Origin: Fasciolopsis buskii
Taxonomy: Eukaryota > Platyhelminthes > Trematoda > Plagiorchiida > Fasciolidae
Reading direction: 5' to 3'
DNA length: 64,000 bases
NCBI GenBank assembly: GCA_008360955.1
Contig: LUCM01003966.1
Location: forward strand, 9,286-73,285
Position 1 is the stretch's first letter. The number at the start of each line of letters is the position of its first letter. The translations under genes and the position numbers were made by a program. Below, one piece after another: positions 1 to 11,575 of this stretch. The notes under the pieces are model-generated. The model was not told where the DNA came from. It worked only from the letters and a program-made list of their open reading frames with translations, and ran no database searches.

Positions 1-620
1 GAGATAAGCAGTAAGTCCTGTGAACTGGACTAATGATCCATAGGGCTGACATTGACTATCCCTCGGAGTTAACAACCTTGCTCGACAAAGATATCAATTT
101 CTGAAGGATGTAATGTATCTCTTTTCAGTACATGCAAGCTATCTGATGATGTATTTGCCCTCTGAGCTCGCTCTACTGAAGAGATCAAACCAGAAGAATC
201 CAGTCACTTTCGCTGTCTCTGCTGTACTTAAGCCGACAGCCGAATTCTCATGTCCACAGAAAAATTTACTTCTGTCTTCAACGCATCAATTGGACCATTC
301 CTCGTTGCCCCTATTTACATTCTTCTTGTACCAATGTTGTCGTGGCGGTACAAGATGAAACAGTCCAATCCTCATTCCAAGAATAGTCGGGAAATATTTG
401 AACTCATATAAGACGTCGTAACACCTCGCTACTAAACGACCCAACCGAACAATCCGCTCAGCAGAACTCGTTACATCGACACCTAAATCTAAGTACGACA
501 CATATCAAGTAAAATCAGATATTTTCGATCACCCATAGTCCTAGTGTATAGTAAGTGCCTTGATAATGCGTTTGTACAAATATCGCAAATAGAAAATCGT
601 GTTGCATGGACCTAAATCTA
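1..620. repeat. Segment duplicated at 7317-7857 (copy A)
   Basis: From the landmark GCAGTAAG near base 8 this stretch runs parallel to 7317-7857. Shared blocks include ACTAATGATCCATAG, CACTTTCGCTGTCTCTG, ATGTCCACAGAAAA, CAGTCCAATCCTCAT and AAAATCGTGTTGCA. The two copies differ mainly by many one- to three-base insertions and deletions rather than by substitutions. That pattern fits poorly polished sequence or decayed repeat copies. No convincing protein is encoded. Copy A may continue left of the window. I cannot say whether this is a dispersed repeat, a real tandem duplication about 7.3 kb apart, or an assembly error. Confidence 0.7.
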
Positions 621-1630
621 GCCTTATAAAATTGGCAATACTATTTTATTTTAGTGATTTGTCTTGGTACATCACTAACGTTCACTTCACAAATGATAGG
701 ATAAATGGTGCCATTGCCGTTTGTATTACAAACAAATTATAAATCTACCCTTCCCCCGACAGTGGAAAGATTTATGAAGGACAAATGCTTGGTATTCGAA
801 TAAATTGAGGATGCTGAGGATGGTCATCGCAAGATCGTGAATTTCGAACACGAGTCAAATTACCCATAAACCGCTGATCTAGATATCATGATCATGATCC
901 CACGTGTTGGATAGAACTGTGTTCCTGAAGACGTCGGCAAACCGGGAAATTTTAATGCCGATTATAGTTATTTTTCTAGCATTATGCAGTAGTATCAGTG
1001 AGCAAAAGGGATATTGGACACGAGACCCTAGATAGACCTACCTCCACAGTAAACTTGTTCTTCATGGTTTTGTGTTCTACTGACCAATTCGCTAAACCAC
1101 ATATCAGACAATGTGACCGGTTATGTCTATGTGACTGACACCCCATAGACTGACATTCCCACGACTGGTGTGTTTAATGATTATCGGATGAAATTTGGTC
1201 CTTGTTAGCTCTAGGCGTTCCCACTGATTTGGTTGTTTGAATTGGATACTATGGTGAGATCGACTGCAATCGGTTGACCCTAATTCACTTAAAGGCAAGC
1301 GCTTGGGTTTCCCCAATATTCATGTGCTATTTATGATCGCTTTATTAAAAAACCGCACTGAACCCCACGACTAAAATCCTGGCGTTTTCGTAGTGTGATT
1401 CACGTGATTAAGCAGCCTTTCAAAATCCGTAAGATCAGCGTTTTTTTAACCTAGTCATATGTCGAATGAATTTCGATTATTTTCACGCTTTTAAGCACTC
1501 TAGGTTTTGAGATTTGATTCGAAATATTGTCTTCTGAAGGCCTAAAATCACACGGATGGTTTCCTAGCGTTCCTTAAGTATACAAATCACTGGATGTTGC
1601 CAAAATAAATCCAATAAATCAATACTGAAG
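621..1630. other. Unannotated intergenic DNA
   Basis: No coding signal, RNA gene or recognisable repeat was seen. Reading frames are short and interrupted on both strands. Confidence 0.5.
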
Positions 1631-1828
1631 ATTGTGAATGATATAATGTTAATGACACAGCTTTGTTGGTAGATATAATGCCCCAACGTTTCGACTACCG
1701 TGGGTAGTCTTTCCCAAGGCAACTTTTACAATTTGATTGCCTTGAGAAAGACTACCCACGGTAGTCGAAACGTTGGGGCGTTACATCTACCAACAACGCT
1801 GTGCCATTAACATTATATCATTCACAAT
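1631..1828. repeat. Foldback inverted repeat, 92-bp arms, hammerhead-like motif in each arm
   Basis: The arms at 1631-1722 and 1737-1828 are near-perfect reverse complements with about five mismatches and a 14-base loop, so RNA or single strands could form a long hairpin. Within the right arm, read on +, GACTACC/GGTAGTC (1750-1756 and 1760-1766) forms a 7-bp stem with loop CAC and is followed by GAAAC GTT GGGGC. The left arm has the same motif on -. A short stem followed by GAAACGTT is the layout of minimal hammerhead ribozymes known in pseudo-LTRs of Penelope-like elements. The upstream core here reads CTTGAGA, not CTGANGA, so activity is doubtful. It could equally be a MITE or a head-to-head pair of element ends. 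Confidence 0.8.
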
Positions 1829-3157
1829 TAAAACCAATACATGGCGCATCGATTTTTCGATACACTCTCCACATCATTTGGTTCTGATATTTACAAACTG
1901 GTTACCAATCCCATTGCTCCGGGAAAGAAGCTTGCCAACTGGATCAATACTGAAGATGTTTCATAAATTTATTGTGTGTATCAAACCAGATTCCTGTCAC
2001 CGACCTTCATCCGATGAATTTGAAACGTTTGCGTATGTGAAAAGCTTGTGTCTGCCATCGGCTTTGTGTGAGGATTGATCCAGTTGAAACACACACACGT
2101 TGACGGTCAGAAGTCGGTCCAACAGACGACTGCTGGTAGGCGCGTATAACGCATACTCATAAAGGCACGCAAGCCTAGCTGTCCAGCTTATTTGTCCAAC
2201 CTTGATTCGGGTTGGCTGTCGGTATGCCCAGTCTGATCCCATGATTCTGTGATTGGCGCTCCAGCGTGAGTGTGAGAAGCAGGTGTGGTCGCCGGGATTT
2301 TTCCTACTACTTACCCTCAATTTACTTGAGCGCTCAACTGCCGGGACCGGCTAACTACTGATTTATGTACTAGTAGATTATGGTGTATTTCGAGAGTATA
2401 AGTTTCGAATACAACAATTACGTTTTTTCAAATTCGTAACCGTTAGACTACGCTTTCATTCCGGTCGGTCAGTTTAACGTCGAGAAAACAAGAATCAGTT
2501 CTATAAAGAAAGCTGAACATTTTGTTGAAATGTTTTCAGCCCGAATAGCAAGCTTGCTGGTTGGCGATTTGCGAGGATTGGTCGAGGACTGAATGAACGA
2601 CACCAAACATCGGACTGGATTTAATTCATTTTTCTAGGGAGAACAAGGCCTCATCACATGCATAAATAAAAAAATTCGGTATTACTGTTACTTCCTGATG
2701 GCAAAAATGATGAACCTTACTATGGTGTATCCAGTGCGGGGACTACTGTTTTCTTCCGTGAGAAGACTGATGTCGTGATCAGGCGGTCCTTCATTGATAC
2801 AAATGGTTTTGAACAATCAAGCTCGACTGAACGGTCACTAACATAAATCCATTTTCTTCTCCCCAGGTCCGGTTCTTTCTTGTTGCTGGGGCCGCACAGT
2901 TTCTCCGTTGTTGGCTCCTGTGGTCATGCAGTGACCTCATGGCATTTTCTTCTTCTTCTTCAGTATCTAAATTATCACTCCAAAAGTTCGTTGTTCTGAA
3001 ATGTGACATCAAGCGGTGCCGTCGAATCACATGCAACGCTTGCACAAACCGGTAAAGTACCAATAAAACAAATGCAATATTCCGCAACGCCAACACTACC
3101 ATTCGTGCGTATTGTTTTCCCATTTAATTACTCCTTATCTATTATCATTTTCCCTAG
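1829..3157. other. Unannotated; GC-richer block on - strand around 2090-2340
   Basis: Nothing is identifiable by family. The - strand is open from 2320 to 1997 for 107 codons in a GC-richer patch, but without recognisable motifs or a credible start. It may be a decayed repeat. Confidence 0.4.
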
Positions 3158-3175
3158 GATTTCTACAACAATATC

Positions 3176-3219
<44 letters not shown>

Positions 3220-3318
3220 GAACGACAGCTACCACGACTGCTACGATCACCACGACTACAGCATGACACTCACGGCGTAGAACTACTGTATTTGACCATT
3301 TGCAAAATTCCTCTGTAA
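3158..3318 (+). CDS. Candidate 3' exon with CAA microsatellite (poly-Gln or poly-Thr)
   Basis: A strong splice-acceptor-like tract (pyrimidine-rich, ending TTTTCCCTAG) precedes base 3158. The sequence then contains fifteen pure CAA units at 3175-3219. In one frame this reads FLQQY, fifteen Gln, then ERQLPRLLRSP and a stop at 3318. In another it reads a Thr-rich run ending near 3266. The frame cannot be chosen from the sequence, because codon signal is swamped by the repeat. No upstream exon was identified. It may be only an intergenic microsatellite with a chance acceptor. Confidence 0.25.
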
Positions 3319-5446
3319 CTATTTGATCACATTGCACCAAAATCCTGGGCTTGGGAGATATGCCATAGTTGAGATTGTTTTTTTTTAATTATTATGTTAT
3401 GACAAGGACCACGAAAACCGCCTTGCTGTGATGTTTATCTATTAGCCATTGACGGTGGCGATAGACGTATTGTGTAAATTATTATTTGCAACAAGGTTTT
3501 AGGAGAGACTTGAAACATATGAGCAAAGGTAGTTACTTCCAGTGGTGAGATATTACTGCTACTGATAGTAATAATAGATATCATTTTCGATAGTGCCACT
3601 TTTGTGATGAGTACCATCAGATAAATGTAGCTATTTAGAAAGCTAATCTTTACTTCTGGGGATCTGACAGACCAACAGGTTTCGTTGACCTGCCGGCCAC
3701 CTTTGCTTTCTTCTATCCTCTCCGTTTTGTTGGCTATGCGTCTTTGTGGTTGATGGTGGAAGGCTTTGGAAAAGAATAAGCCAGTACTTGAACTTTCCTA
3801 GGGAGAAGGAGACTTACAGTTGACCTGAATATCGTTTAGCGATTCACGTTATTGTTACTATGCCTCGCTATGGGTTGTTACCCAATCATGATCACGATAC
3901 TACCGCATTCTATTAACTACTAGCAAGGAGATGCAAACTAGCCGTGAAATATTGTTTATTGTATGAACAAGAATAATGAAATCTTTCGCTGCATAGGTGA
4001 TTGCTCTGTCGACAATGTGGTTCGAAGCAGCCCATCGGTAGCACACCTCTCCCAATTCTGAATAAGGTGGGAGATTATTCATTGTTTGATTAACTTTCCC
4101 CTTTTCAAATTTGACAAACCAAACTTGGCAAACAATCAGTCCCGTGATTTCCAATTGGTTTGTGCTGGTTGATCCCTGGACAAATTCTACTCTAGTGAAG
4201 GAATTAGGAGAGATACCCTGTGCTAACGTAATTTGGGTTGACAACCATTGATTCTGTTGTGATGTGTCGGCTTGGCCTCTTAGCCCAGTCGGTCCATGAG
4301 TAGTTTCAATCCCCACCTAGATGGCAAATTTTCGCGACTGGGCCAACTCACATTTGTCAAGTCTGCCAAACAGAAAGTTTTTAACAACCTTTAGCCTCGA
4401 ATAAGCTGATCTTCATCTGACCAAGCCGATTTTTAGTGAGTTTATTTCCAGCCGAAATTACACACCTAACTTTCCAGACTGTGCTCTACTATGCTCTGTG
4501 TGATAGAACCTATTCAAACTCAATTCCAGTCCCGGCTGAGACTAACTGTCCGACCCTCGGTCCCGAATCCGCGTTATGTACTTGCACTGAGGACAGCCAA
4601 GTTAAAAGTCCATCTGGGAATGTTAATTTGAAATGCTTGCTTTTCACGGTCGTGTAGGTGCATGTACGTGAGCACGTGTGCCTGTGTGTGCGTGCAGGCG
4701 AGCTAGCTGGCAAACACGTGTAGTTAAGATACCAATTTGTACCTTTGAAGGTGTTTTCGTTCTTTTTTCCCACGTGTACTTGTCACAAATTCCCTTACAC
4801 ACTGTATGTAGGAATTTTTTTGTTGTCACGTTTCGTGAAGTGTAGACTAAGGGAATTTAGTGTGTATATGAAATGGAAAATCTAGATGAAAAATTCACGT
4901 ATAAGAATTACAACAGTGCATTCATTGGGATTTATCTGTTTAGGTTGATGAACAGTCCTGTCCTGTCGCTTTGATCGTCACCGTGCGTCGTCACTACTCA
5001 ACAAAACAAGAGCACTTGGTCAAACACACGCGAAATAAGAGGTAAACCCAGCCAATCAATCATCGATGCGGAAACGTCTGCTATCATTAACTGACTGGTA
5101 TCCATTTTATGCTAAAATTACGGGCTTGTTTGAGCCGTTAGGCGACTCGATTCTGGCTGGTTTGAATCCCAACGACGTCCCAGTGTTCACGAATTGATGC
5201 ACCAAGATTTGATTGATCTGTTAAGAAACGTCAACAACTGAATTGGTTTTTGAGTTAATTGTGGCCGTTTAAACTAGAGACAACAATTTTGTGACTAACG
5301 GATATTTTGGTCATGGTCAAATCGATTCTGAGGGTTCGTTTGATAATCGATCACACATGAGTTGCCTTCAAATGATCTTTCACACCGATGGTTACTGTTC
5401 TCTCAGATCAACCAACTACCACTGTTTCCTAGTTAGTATTCTACAG
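3319..5446. other. Unannotated; includes an unclassified 138-codon open frame on -
   Basis: The frame at 3900-4316 (-) is open for 138 codons but starts only at a GTG directly after a TAG, and I recognise no domain. A TAGCCCAGTCGG A-box-like string at 4281 lies too close to a B-box-like GTTTCAATCC for an intact tRNA head. Around 4655-4700 there is a short alternating purine/pyrimidine GT-rich patch. Confidence 0.3.
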
Positions 5447-5511
5447 TATGACTGTTGTTGAGACTCAAATTTATGACGAGGAAATTATCACCGACGAGGA
5501 ACATATGATTG
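5447..5511 (+). CDS. Candidate 5' coding exon, acidic peptide
   Basis: An acceptor-like ATTCTACAG ends at 5446. The first ATG (5448) then opens a frame beginning MTVVETQIYDEEI and continuing with a D/E-rich run up to a donor-like G|GTTAGT at 5511/5512. The exon would be 65 nt, and the other two forward frames are closed. I do not recognise the family and found no partner exon, so this is a prediction from splice-site grammar and open frame only. Confidence 0.25.
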
Positions 5512-7316
5512 GTTAGTTTAAAATGTGTTCAAATGAATTTGATTAGGGACCACGCAAGCGAAACCGTGAATGTGGTTAAACAAGCATAATTTCAAAACTC
5601 ACATTTTCCAACTAGCCGCATGTTTGTCGAGACTGGATGAGCTGTCTAGTAGAGTTAATCATTGTCATCACGTTTCCAACACTTATACATCTGTTCCCGT
5701 TGGGATTTCACTTCCGATAATTTGTTACCCTGTGTAGTACTCATGTTTCGATTTCAATTATGCTCAGTACTCTGAATTTTTCACTCACGAGACCTTCCGT
5801 TTGCCCCGGGAAATATCTTTGTCAGAATAAGCAAGCAATGCAATGAACTCTTTTGTCAATTGTTGGCATTTTTGTCAGATTTTTGTCTGGTGAAATGGCC
5901 GACTTGCGTTACGTCGAATCATTCGTCATCATATTTGACTTTTAGTTCTAAGAACTGTGGACGAATACAAATGTTGGAGCGAGCAGTTGAGCGAGTGAAT
6001 CTCTCCATTTGCGGAGCAATGAAACCATTCAACTTTCGGGGATACGCTCAGTGGTATTCGGAAATCCAGTGACGTAGGATTTGCTTCCGTGCTGCAATGA
6101 CAGTAGCATTGCAACCTGACCGAGTGTGACTTCTTGGATGTCTCCAAGACTCAACTAGCTTTGCGGGATTGCTTATATCAAGGCGAATATGTAGTCGTTT
6201 TTGGAATGCCCATATGCAGATGCCTAATATTGGAATCTCCTATTTCACTTAATTGGACAACTCAGTCGGGAAAATGAATGGAATGATAAATGATTCAAGT
6301 GCATAGGCTATAATTCAGTTACACTCCCCGCTGTCTTGGGGATAGGATTTGCTCATAACCAGAGGATTGCACGAGAGTCCTAATCGTACTCCTGCTCACG
6401 GGTTTGACCACCAAAAATTCCTGACCAATGCTTCCAACGAACTATTAAAGTACATCCAATGCCCATAATTCGTTAGTTGTTGCTCAGTGTAATCAGGAAC
6501 GTGAAGCTCGTTGCTTCGAGCAAGGTTTTTTGTGGTAAGCTTACGTCTGCTCAAACAACCTCTGATGGGTTACCGTCTCATTGCCTTGTGGGTCAGATTT
6601 GAGTAGAAGGCTTTGGTTAATGTTCCCAAAGAAAACATTCTGCTATATAAAGCATGAGTACCAATTGTCAAAACGCATCCCTTAACATTTCTACGTGCAA
6701 CAAAATGGATAACTACTGCTGATCATATTTATTTGTCGAGAACATTAGTGGATGGGCAGGAAATTGATTAGGTGGTTCATTTGAACGTGTGTTTAATTCA
6801 TTAAGCTGTCCACACGGTAGGGCGACTGACTGCTCTGGACAGATCTCTTGGAACTTTTAAAACACATGGATGCCGCATATCCAAAATCCATTTGAAAGAT
6901 CTTACTTTTGTAATGATTCGTCGCACCACGGATCCAACCACTATCATTAGTCTCGCTATCTGCATATCACGTGTTCCGTTTTCCATTGTTGGCATTCGGA
7001 TGGCTCTGAGTAGGAGCTGTTCCAGTGGATCCCAGTCAATGTCTCCCCGTCAACTGTCCAGTTAACGGGTTCTGTACTCGTCAATATTATTGATTTATTA
7101 GATTTGCTAGCTACAAAAGGCCAAATGTAACCGAGGTGATCAAGTAGTTCGACGGCTCAGTGAGCACTCCAATACGTTGATGCATCGTTGGGCGGAGCAC
7201 TTTATTTGCTACAATTCCACAATGGTACTCTCACCTGCACGTGCAAGTGGAACAGGGCGAATAAATATCAGCCCACCATCATCAGTGCAGATGATCAGCT
7301 AGATAGTATTTTTGAA
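5512..7316. other. Unannotated intergenic DNA
   Basis: A TATA-like TATATAAAG occurs at 6644-6652 with no coding sequence that I can attach to it. Nothing else is supported. Confidence 0.4.
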
Positions 7317-7857
7317 GCAGTAAGCCTGGTGGACTGGACTAATGATCCATAGTGCTGACATTGATATGATCGGAGTTAACAACGCTTCCGGACAAGATAT
7401 CAGATTCTGAAGGACTGTAAGTGATGCTCGATTAATTTGATGATGTATTTGTCTGGAGCTGCTTCTTACTGAAGAGATAACCGAACGAATCCAGTTCACT
7501 TTCGCTGTCTCTGTGTACTTAAGGCCGAAGCCGAATTCATGTCCACAGAAAATTTAGTTCTGGTTTCACCATGCGAATTGGAATTCCTCAGTGTTGCCCA
7601 TTTACATTCTTCTTTACAATGTTGTCGTTGAGGTAAAGATGGAAACAGTCCAATCCTCATGCAAGAATAGTGGTGAAGATATTTGATCAGACGGAAACCT
7701 ATAAGACCAAGAACATGCGGAGATCGTTATGCTACTAAGTGAACATTCAAGTAAAATCAGATATTTCTCGATCATCCATAGTCTAGTGTAAGTAAGCTTG
7801 ATATGCGTTTTGTACATTCGCAAATAGAAAATCGTGTTGCAGGACCTAATTAGCTTA
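7317..7857. repeat. Segment duplicated from 1-620 (copy B)
   Basis: This is the partner of the segment at the left edge, in the same orientation. It is shorter than copy A through scattered small deletions. Similarity starts at GCAGTAAG (7317) and fades after GTGTTGCAGGACC near 7853. No protein motif is visible. Confidence 0.7.
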
Positions 7858-7969
7858 AAGCTGAACCTTGATCGTGCAAGAGAAGGATTAGATGAGGTGG
7901 AGAAATTTGGTTACTTGGATAGTGATACCTGATTTGATTCTTATATATCGGATGAAATTTATTTGCTCA

Positions 7970-8290
7970 TACAGAATGTTTGGTTTTCAGTGGCCGAATT
8001 AAGGCATCTGTAGTTTCGGTATATCATCCACATGCTGATCAGAGGTGATTTGTACACAGTACCCTGAGGGTTGCATGCTACTGGGCCCGTCCATGGTTTG
8101 AGGATAATGGAACATCTGCCATCCTTGTGGTTTAAACTCAACTCCATCGAATAAGCTGCTGCAGACTGCGCCAGTGACGATGACTTGGTAAAATTTTGCC
8201 CGGCAAGCGTTTTGCTTACAAAATAGCACAAAAGCCCGCTGGCGGTCCCGGGTTTTGGCGAGCGTGGCTCGCCAAACAATTGAGGTCACT
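7970..8290 (-). mobile_element. Possible Jockey/CR1-like LINE reverse transcriptase scrap
   Basis: On the - strand one frame reads NPQGTVYKSPLIS and the next frame reads HVDDIPKLQMP immediately after. Together they resemble the RT stretch (PQG)(S/T)V-(L)SPLLF-x-YVDDIP of Jockey/CR1-type non-LTR retrotransposons, broken by a frameshift. The rest of the 320 bp is open in two overlapping frames but not otherwise recognisable. A 10-bp perfect stem with a 3-base loop lies inside it at 8254-8276. The assignment is tentative. Confidence 0.35.
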
Positions 8291-8984
8291 TCCGCTTTTC
8301 GTCTTCTGCTGAAATCTTTGAGTTTATCTATAAGTTAAGTATGAACGGAGCACCTGGTCCCAGGATCGTCTGGATGGATTCTGCTGCCTTGCAGAGAGCG
8401 CTTGGGTACAGAGGGACTAGCCCAAATCCTCGGATAAACGGAATTCTCTGTAATGGGCATCCGAGTAGTGCAACGGACCACAACTCATACAACTATGGAT
8501 TTGATTGTTATTTGTGGTAGCGTTTGGCACCTTCCAAGTATTCAAGCAAACGACCCTTCACCGTACACAGCTGTCTGTCCCTGTATTATTCCGTGCCACT
8601 CCTCCCCGGCCTATTCTCTTACATTCTTTGAGAAATGCAGTCGGACATGCTAATGCTATTGTCACCGAATAAGTCCTGTCCCCGTTCTCTCGCTTTCTTC
8701 CTCAGATAGCATCTCATTGAATCCATTTCATCCGGCCGATGCAATTCTTTGTCCTCGATGCCCCTTCAAACTAGCCAGATTCAATGTGTAGACACTCATA
8801 CCTATGGGTCAACAAGAGTGTTTAGCCCGTGCACTGAAGACTATAGTCATCCAAGTGGGTTGCATTCAAGAGATTTGAACTCAATTTTCCAGCTCCGTTA
8901 TCCGACTGACATCCCCTTTTAATCCTTCCGTGAAGTTTGATGCGTGCCGTTCTGGGAAACCTGAGGATACGCCTTCTGATGGTG
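8291..8984. other. Unannotated intergenic DNA
   Basis: No supported feature. Short open frames lack motifs. Confidence 0.4.
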
Positions 8985-9600
8985 CTGACGCTGGTGTGGC
9001 TCTCAGTGGCAGGATTGAAGCTGCACTACTTGAATAGATCCCAGTCGACAGCCGGTTATACGTAGTGAGACCTAGAGGTTCGTGCAACGAAGACATTTGA
9101 CCACTCTGATAAAGGCCAGTTATTTGCTGTCTCAGCGCAAGCGCCAACAAAATGCAACCCTGAAGCAGACAAAGACAATTTCTATCAAAAGCTGCATGAC
9201 CTTTTACACATAGCAAGACTCGTTGACATCGGAATTCTGGCAGGGTCAAAGATGCCCGTTGTGTGGTAATGCACAAGCAATTCAATGCCCGTTAGACCGC
9301 TTGGCGACTGAGGTCTCTAGGCACGGAATGTGCTTTGCACCTTCAAAATGCAAGGTACCTCTTTGTGGTGAATGGTCAGAAGTAGTCAACAGATTCAAGT
9401 ACCTCGGGAGTCTGATGACACCTAGAGGAGGTGTTGGGGAGGGAGTCATATCACAAATTGCATAGGCCAGTGCAGCTTTTGCAAACCTACGACAAATGTG
9501 GTGCCGATATGATAACGGATTTCCCCTTAAGAGGAAGGTGCACAATGCCAAAGTTGGCATTTTCAGGTTGGTATTTGAACACTGTTTTCTTCGCATCAGG
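8985..9600 (+). mobile_element. RTE-like LINE relic: endonuclease piece fused to late RT piece
   Basis: About 8985-9237 encodes, with stops, an apurinic-type endonuclease segment. ALSGRIEAALLE and then APTKCNPEADKDNFYQKLHD...DIGILAG match the RTE pattern YAPT-x-F-x(2)-L ... VVLAGD. From about 9262 the frame switches, and the sequence jumps to the region after the RT catalytic site: PLDRLATEVSRHGMCFAPSK, then FKYLGSLMTPRGGVGEG, a stop, ASAAFANLRQMW and KRKVHNA. The catalytic RT core is absent, so an internal deletion of roughly 1.5-2 kb joined the two ends. The copy is dead. Confidence 0.85.
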
Positions 9601-11195
9601 GGTAGGATAAGGTGGAAAAATTAGTCCGGTTCTCAGAGATTATACCCCAATTATTAAATCCTAAGGTTCGCTGAAATTAAGTAAACCAAGTTTGTTGGGC
9701 TATGTTTTACTCATGCCCAGACAATGCCTGCTTCGTTGTACGTTGTCTTCCAGAGTAGTATGAATATCGATTTGGTCTTTACGCGATCCCTCCTTCCCCA
9801 AACAAAGGATGGAAACAATAAGTAACATTGGCTCCGGGTCAAGGTCAATGTTGTTCGTGCATTCAAAATCTTTTCTTTTCTGTTCAGCCGTTCTGTTTAT
9901 TAGCTTTCAGTTAATTCTTTTCTATTTTCAGTTCTTTTTCTCCTCGGAGTAAATGGTGCTGGGTGGTAGCAACCTTGTTGGTGCACGATAAACGATTGTA
10001 GATTCTGAACTAAACCAGTTGTGTCGGTCTGATAGTCCTGACTAATCACGTAAACCGTATAACTTTGCTGTGGTATTCGTATTGTTCATCTCCTATTTGG
10101 CAATGTTTTACTTGCTTGTTTATTAGGCAGCCTTTGCCTTCTGCGGAACGTATTTTATTATCGGCCTACTGGCTTTCTTAGGCGGATGATCCTGAACTGT
10201 TCCTCCCGTGGAATCAACCACTCTCCATCTGCTGTGCTCTCATTCTATCCCCCTAACATGGATGGGGCGGCTGCGTCCATCAACAGCTACGATTGCTTTC
10301 AACACAACACGAAAATTGCGAGAAGATCAACAGTGTATGTGCTATCAAATATACCAGTTCCTCATTTTGTACCAAGTCCATGATACAGTTTGCTCACACG
10401 TGTAACGGTACCAACTGTCTCATTGTCTCTGACCATCCCAGGTTTTGTCGTCTTAATGAAAATATCGGTATTCCCCACCCGATTTCCTTGTTTGAACTTA
10501 ATATTTTTTGAAAAACCCCCGCCTTTCAATGATCCTCATTTATTTAACAACCTTTCTGATCTTGGACAATAAATATGCCTCGTTAGCCCATTTGATTGCG
10601 TTCAGTTTGAATAATTTATTCTTTTTTCTACTCGCAGGACGACAAATCATGACATTGTCCTCCTTATCCAGTGTTGAAATGTTTTCGTCAAATTTAGTTC
10701 AACTATCTCTATCGACCACCCGTAAATTATCGTTGTGAGATGGAAAATGCATTTTCATCTTAGTCACAAAGCTTTTGTTCAATTCAGGCAGATTAACTTC
10801 CGTCTAAATACGTTCGCTTCCGGAGACGTCCCATGTTCAGACGCTCAGCATACTGTTTCCTGTTCGTTTTATCAACTTTGCGGAATTTTCCAAACTCAGT
10901 TGCAAAAATCGTTTTCTGTCTTTTTGCTGCCCCCTCGAAAGTGTTTTCACACATAATAAGTAGATGACAACACCCCCAAATGAATCTATTGCATCGACCG
11001 GAAGAACAAGCATTGAAGGTTTGCGATACTGGACATGTCAAGGTTGTGCTTGGTTCCATTACAAAATAAGATCCGCCGAGGTAATTTCTATATTCGCTGA
11101 TAAAATTTTGCGGAGTCAAGAAACTAACCATTTATGCTGAAAATATTGCAAATTTGCTACAACAAATGCGCTTGATATTCCGTCGACAATCCGAT
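9601..11195. other. Unannotated; several overlapping open frames without motifs
   Basis: Frames of 60-110 codons between 10186 and 11131 on both strands overlap one another and show no domain or splice grammar that I trust. The - frame at 10793-11131 adjoins the RTE relic on the same strand but does not resemble its expected continuation. Confidence 0.35.
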
Positions 11196-11575
11196 TTAAC
11201 GCCGGAAGACAGATGTATTCGTGAAGACATTACACCCGATCAGTGGTAAAATGCAACTAGGCAGCACATTTTCTGTAACATGGAGGTCCTGTTTCGAGTC
11301 CGTGTTATACATTGAAGGTGGGAAGCGTATCCCAAGCACATGTACTCCGTCGTTCAGACAGCCGAGAAAAACTAGCAACTTATTTGGGCCCTCAGTCAGT
11401 ACTGCAATGTCTTTCGAATATTCTATTCTTGTCCAAGATAATGCCAATACCAATATTCTTGTATGGGAATACGGCCATCACCATAATCCACCGAATTACA
11501 AAGTTCAAACGAAAGAGCAAAAAAGGAAAAGCCTGACTGCCGCTACTTGTCACACAGAACTAGGGGTGAATGATC
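11196..11575 (-). mobile_element. RTE-like LINE RT fragment
   Basis: The - frame reads IEYSKDIAVLTEGPNKLLVF then LGCLNDGVHVLGIRFPPS. It aligns by eye with the RTE reverse transcriptase catalytic region (D)LEYADDIALL-x(5)-LQ-x-FLD-x-L-N-x-G-x(4)-G-x-RFAPSKC. The catalytic YADD is here YSKD, so the enzyme is inactive. Upstream in sense (up to about 11575) the shifted frames give RQSGFSFFCSFV, corresponding to RQGCPLSPFLF. It is shorter than a domain and has no recognisable ends. Confidence 0.75.

Noticed and set aside
3128..3340. Val-rich frame on the - strand
   Set aside because: It is the reverse of the CAA microsatellite; the composition is a repeat artefact.
4281..4312. A-box- and B-box-like strings suggesting a tRNA or SINE
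   Set aside because: The boxes are only about 10 bases apart and no cloverleaf can be drawn.
6644..6652. TATATAAAG promoter-like string
   Set aside because: No coding sequence, SINE or LINE start can be attached; such strings are expected by chance in AT-rich DNA.
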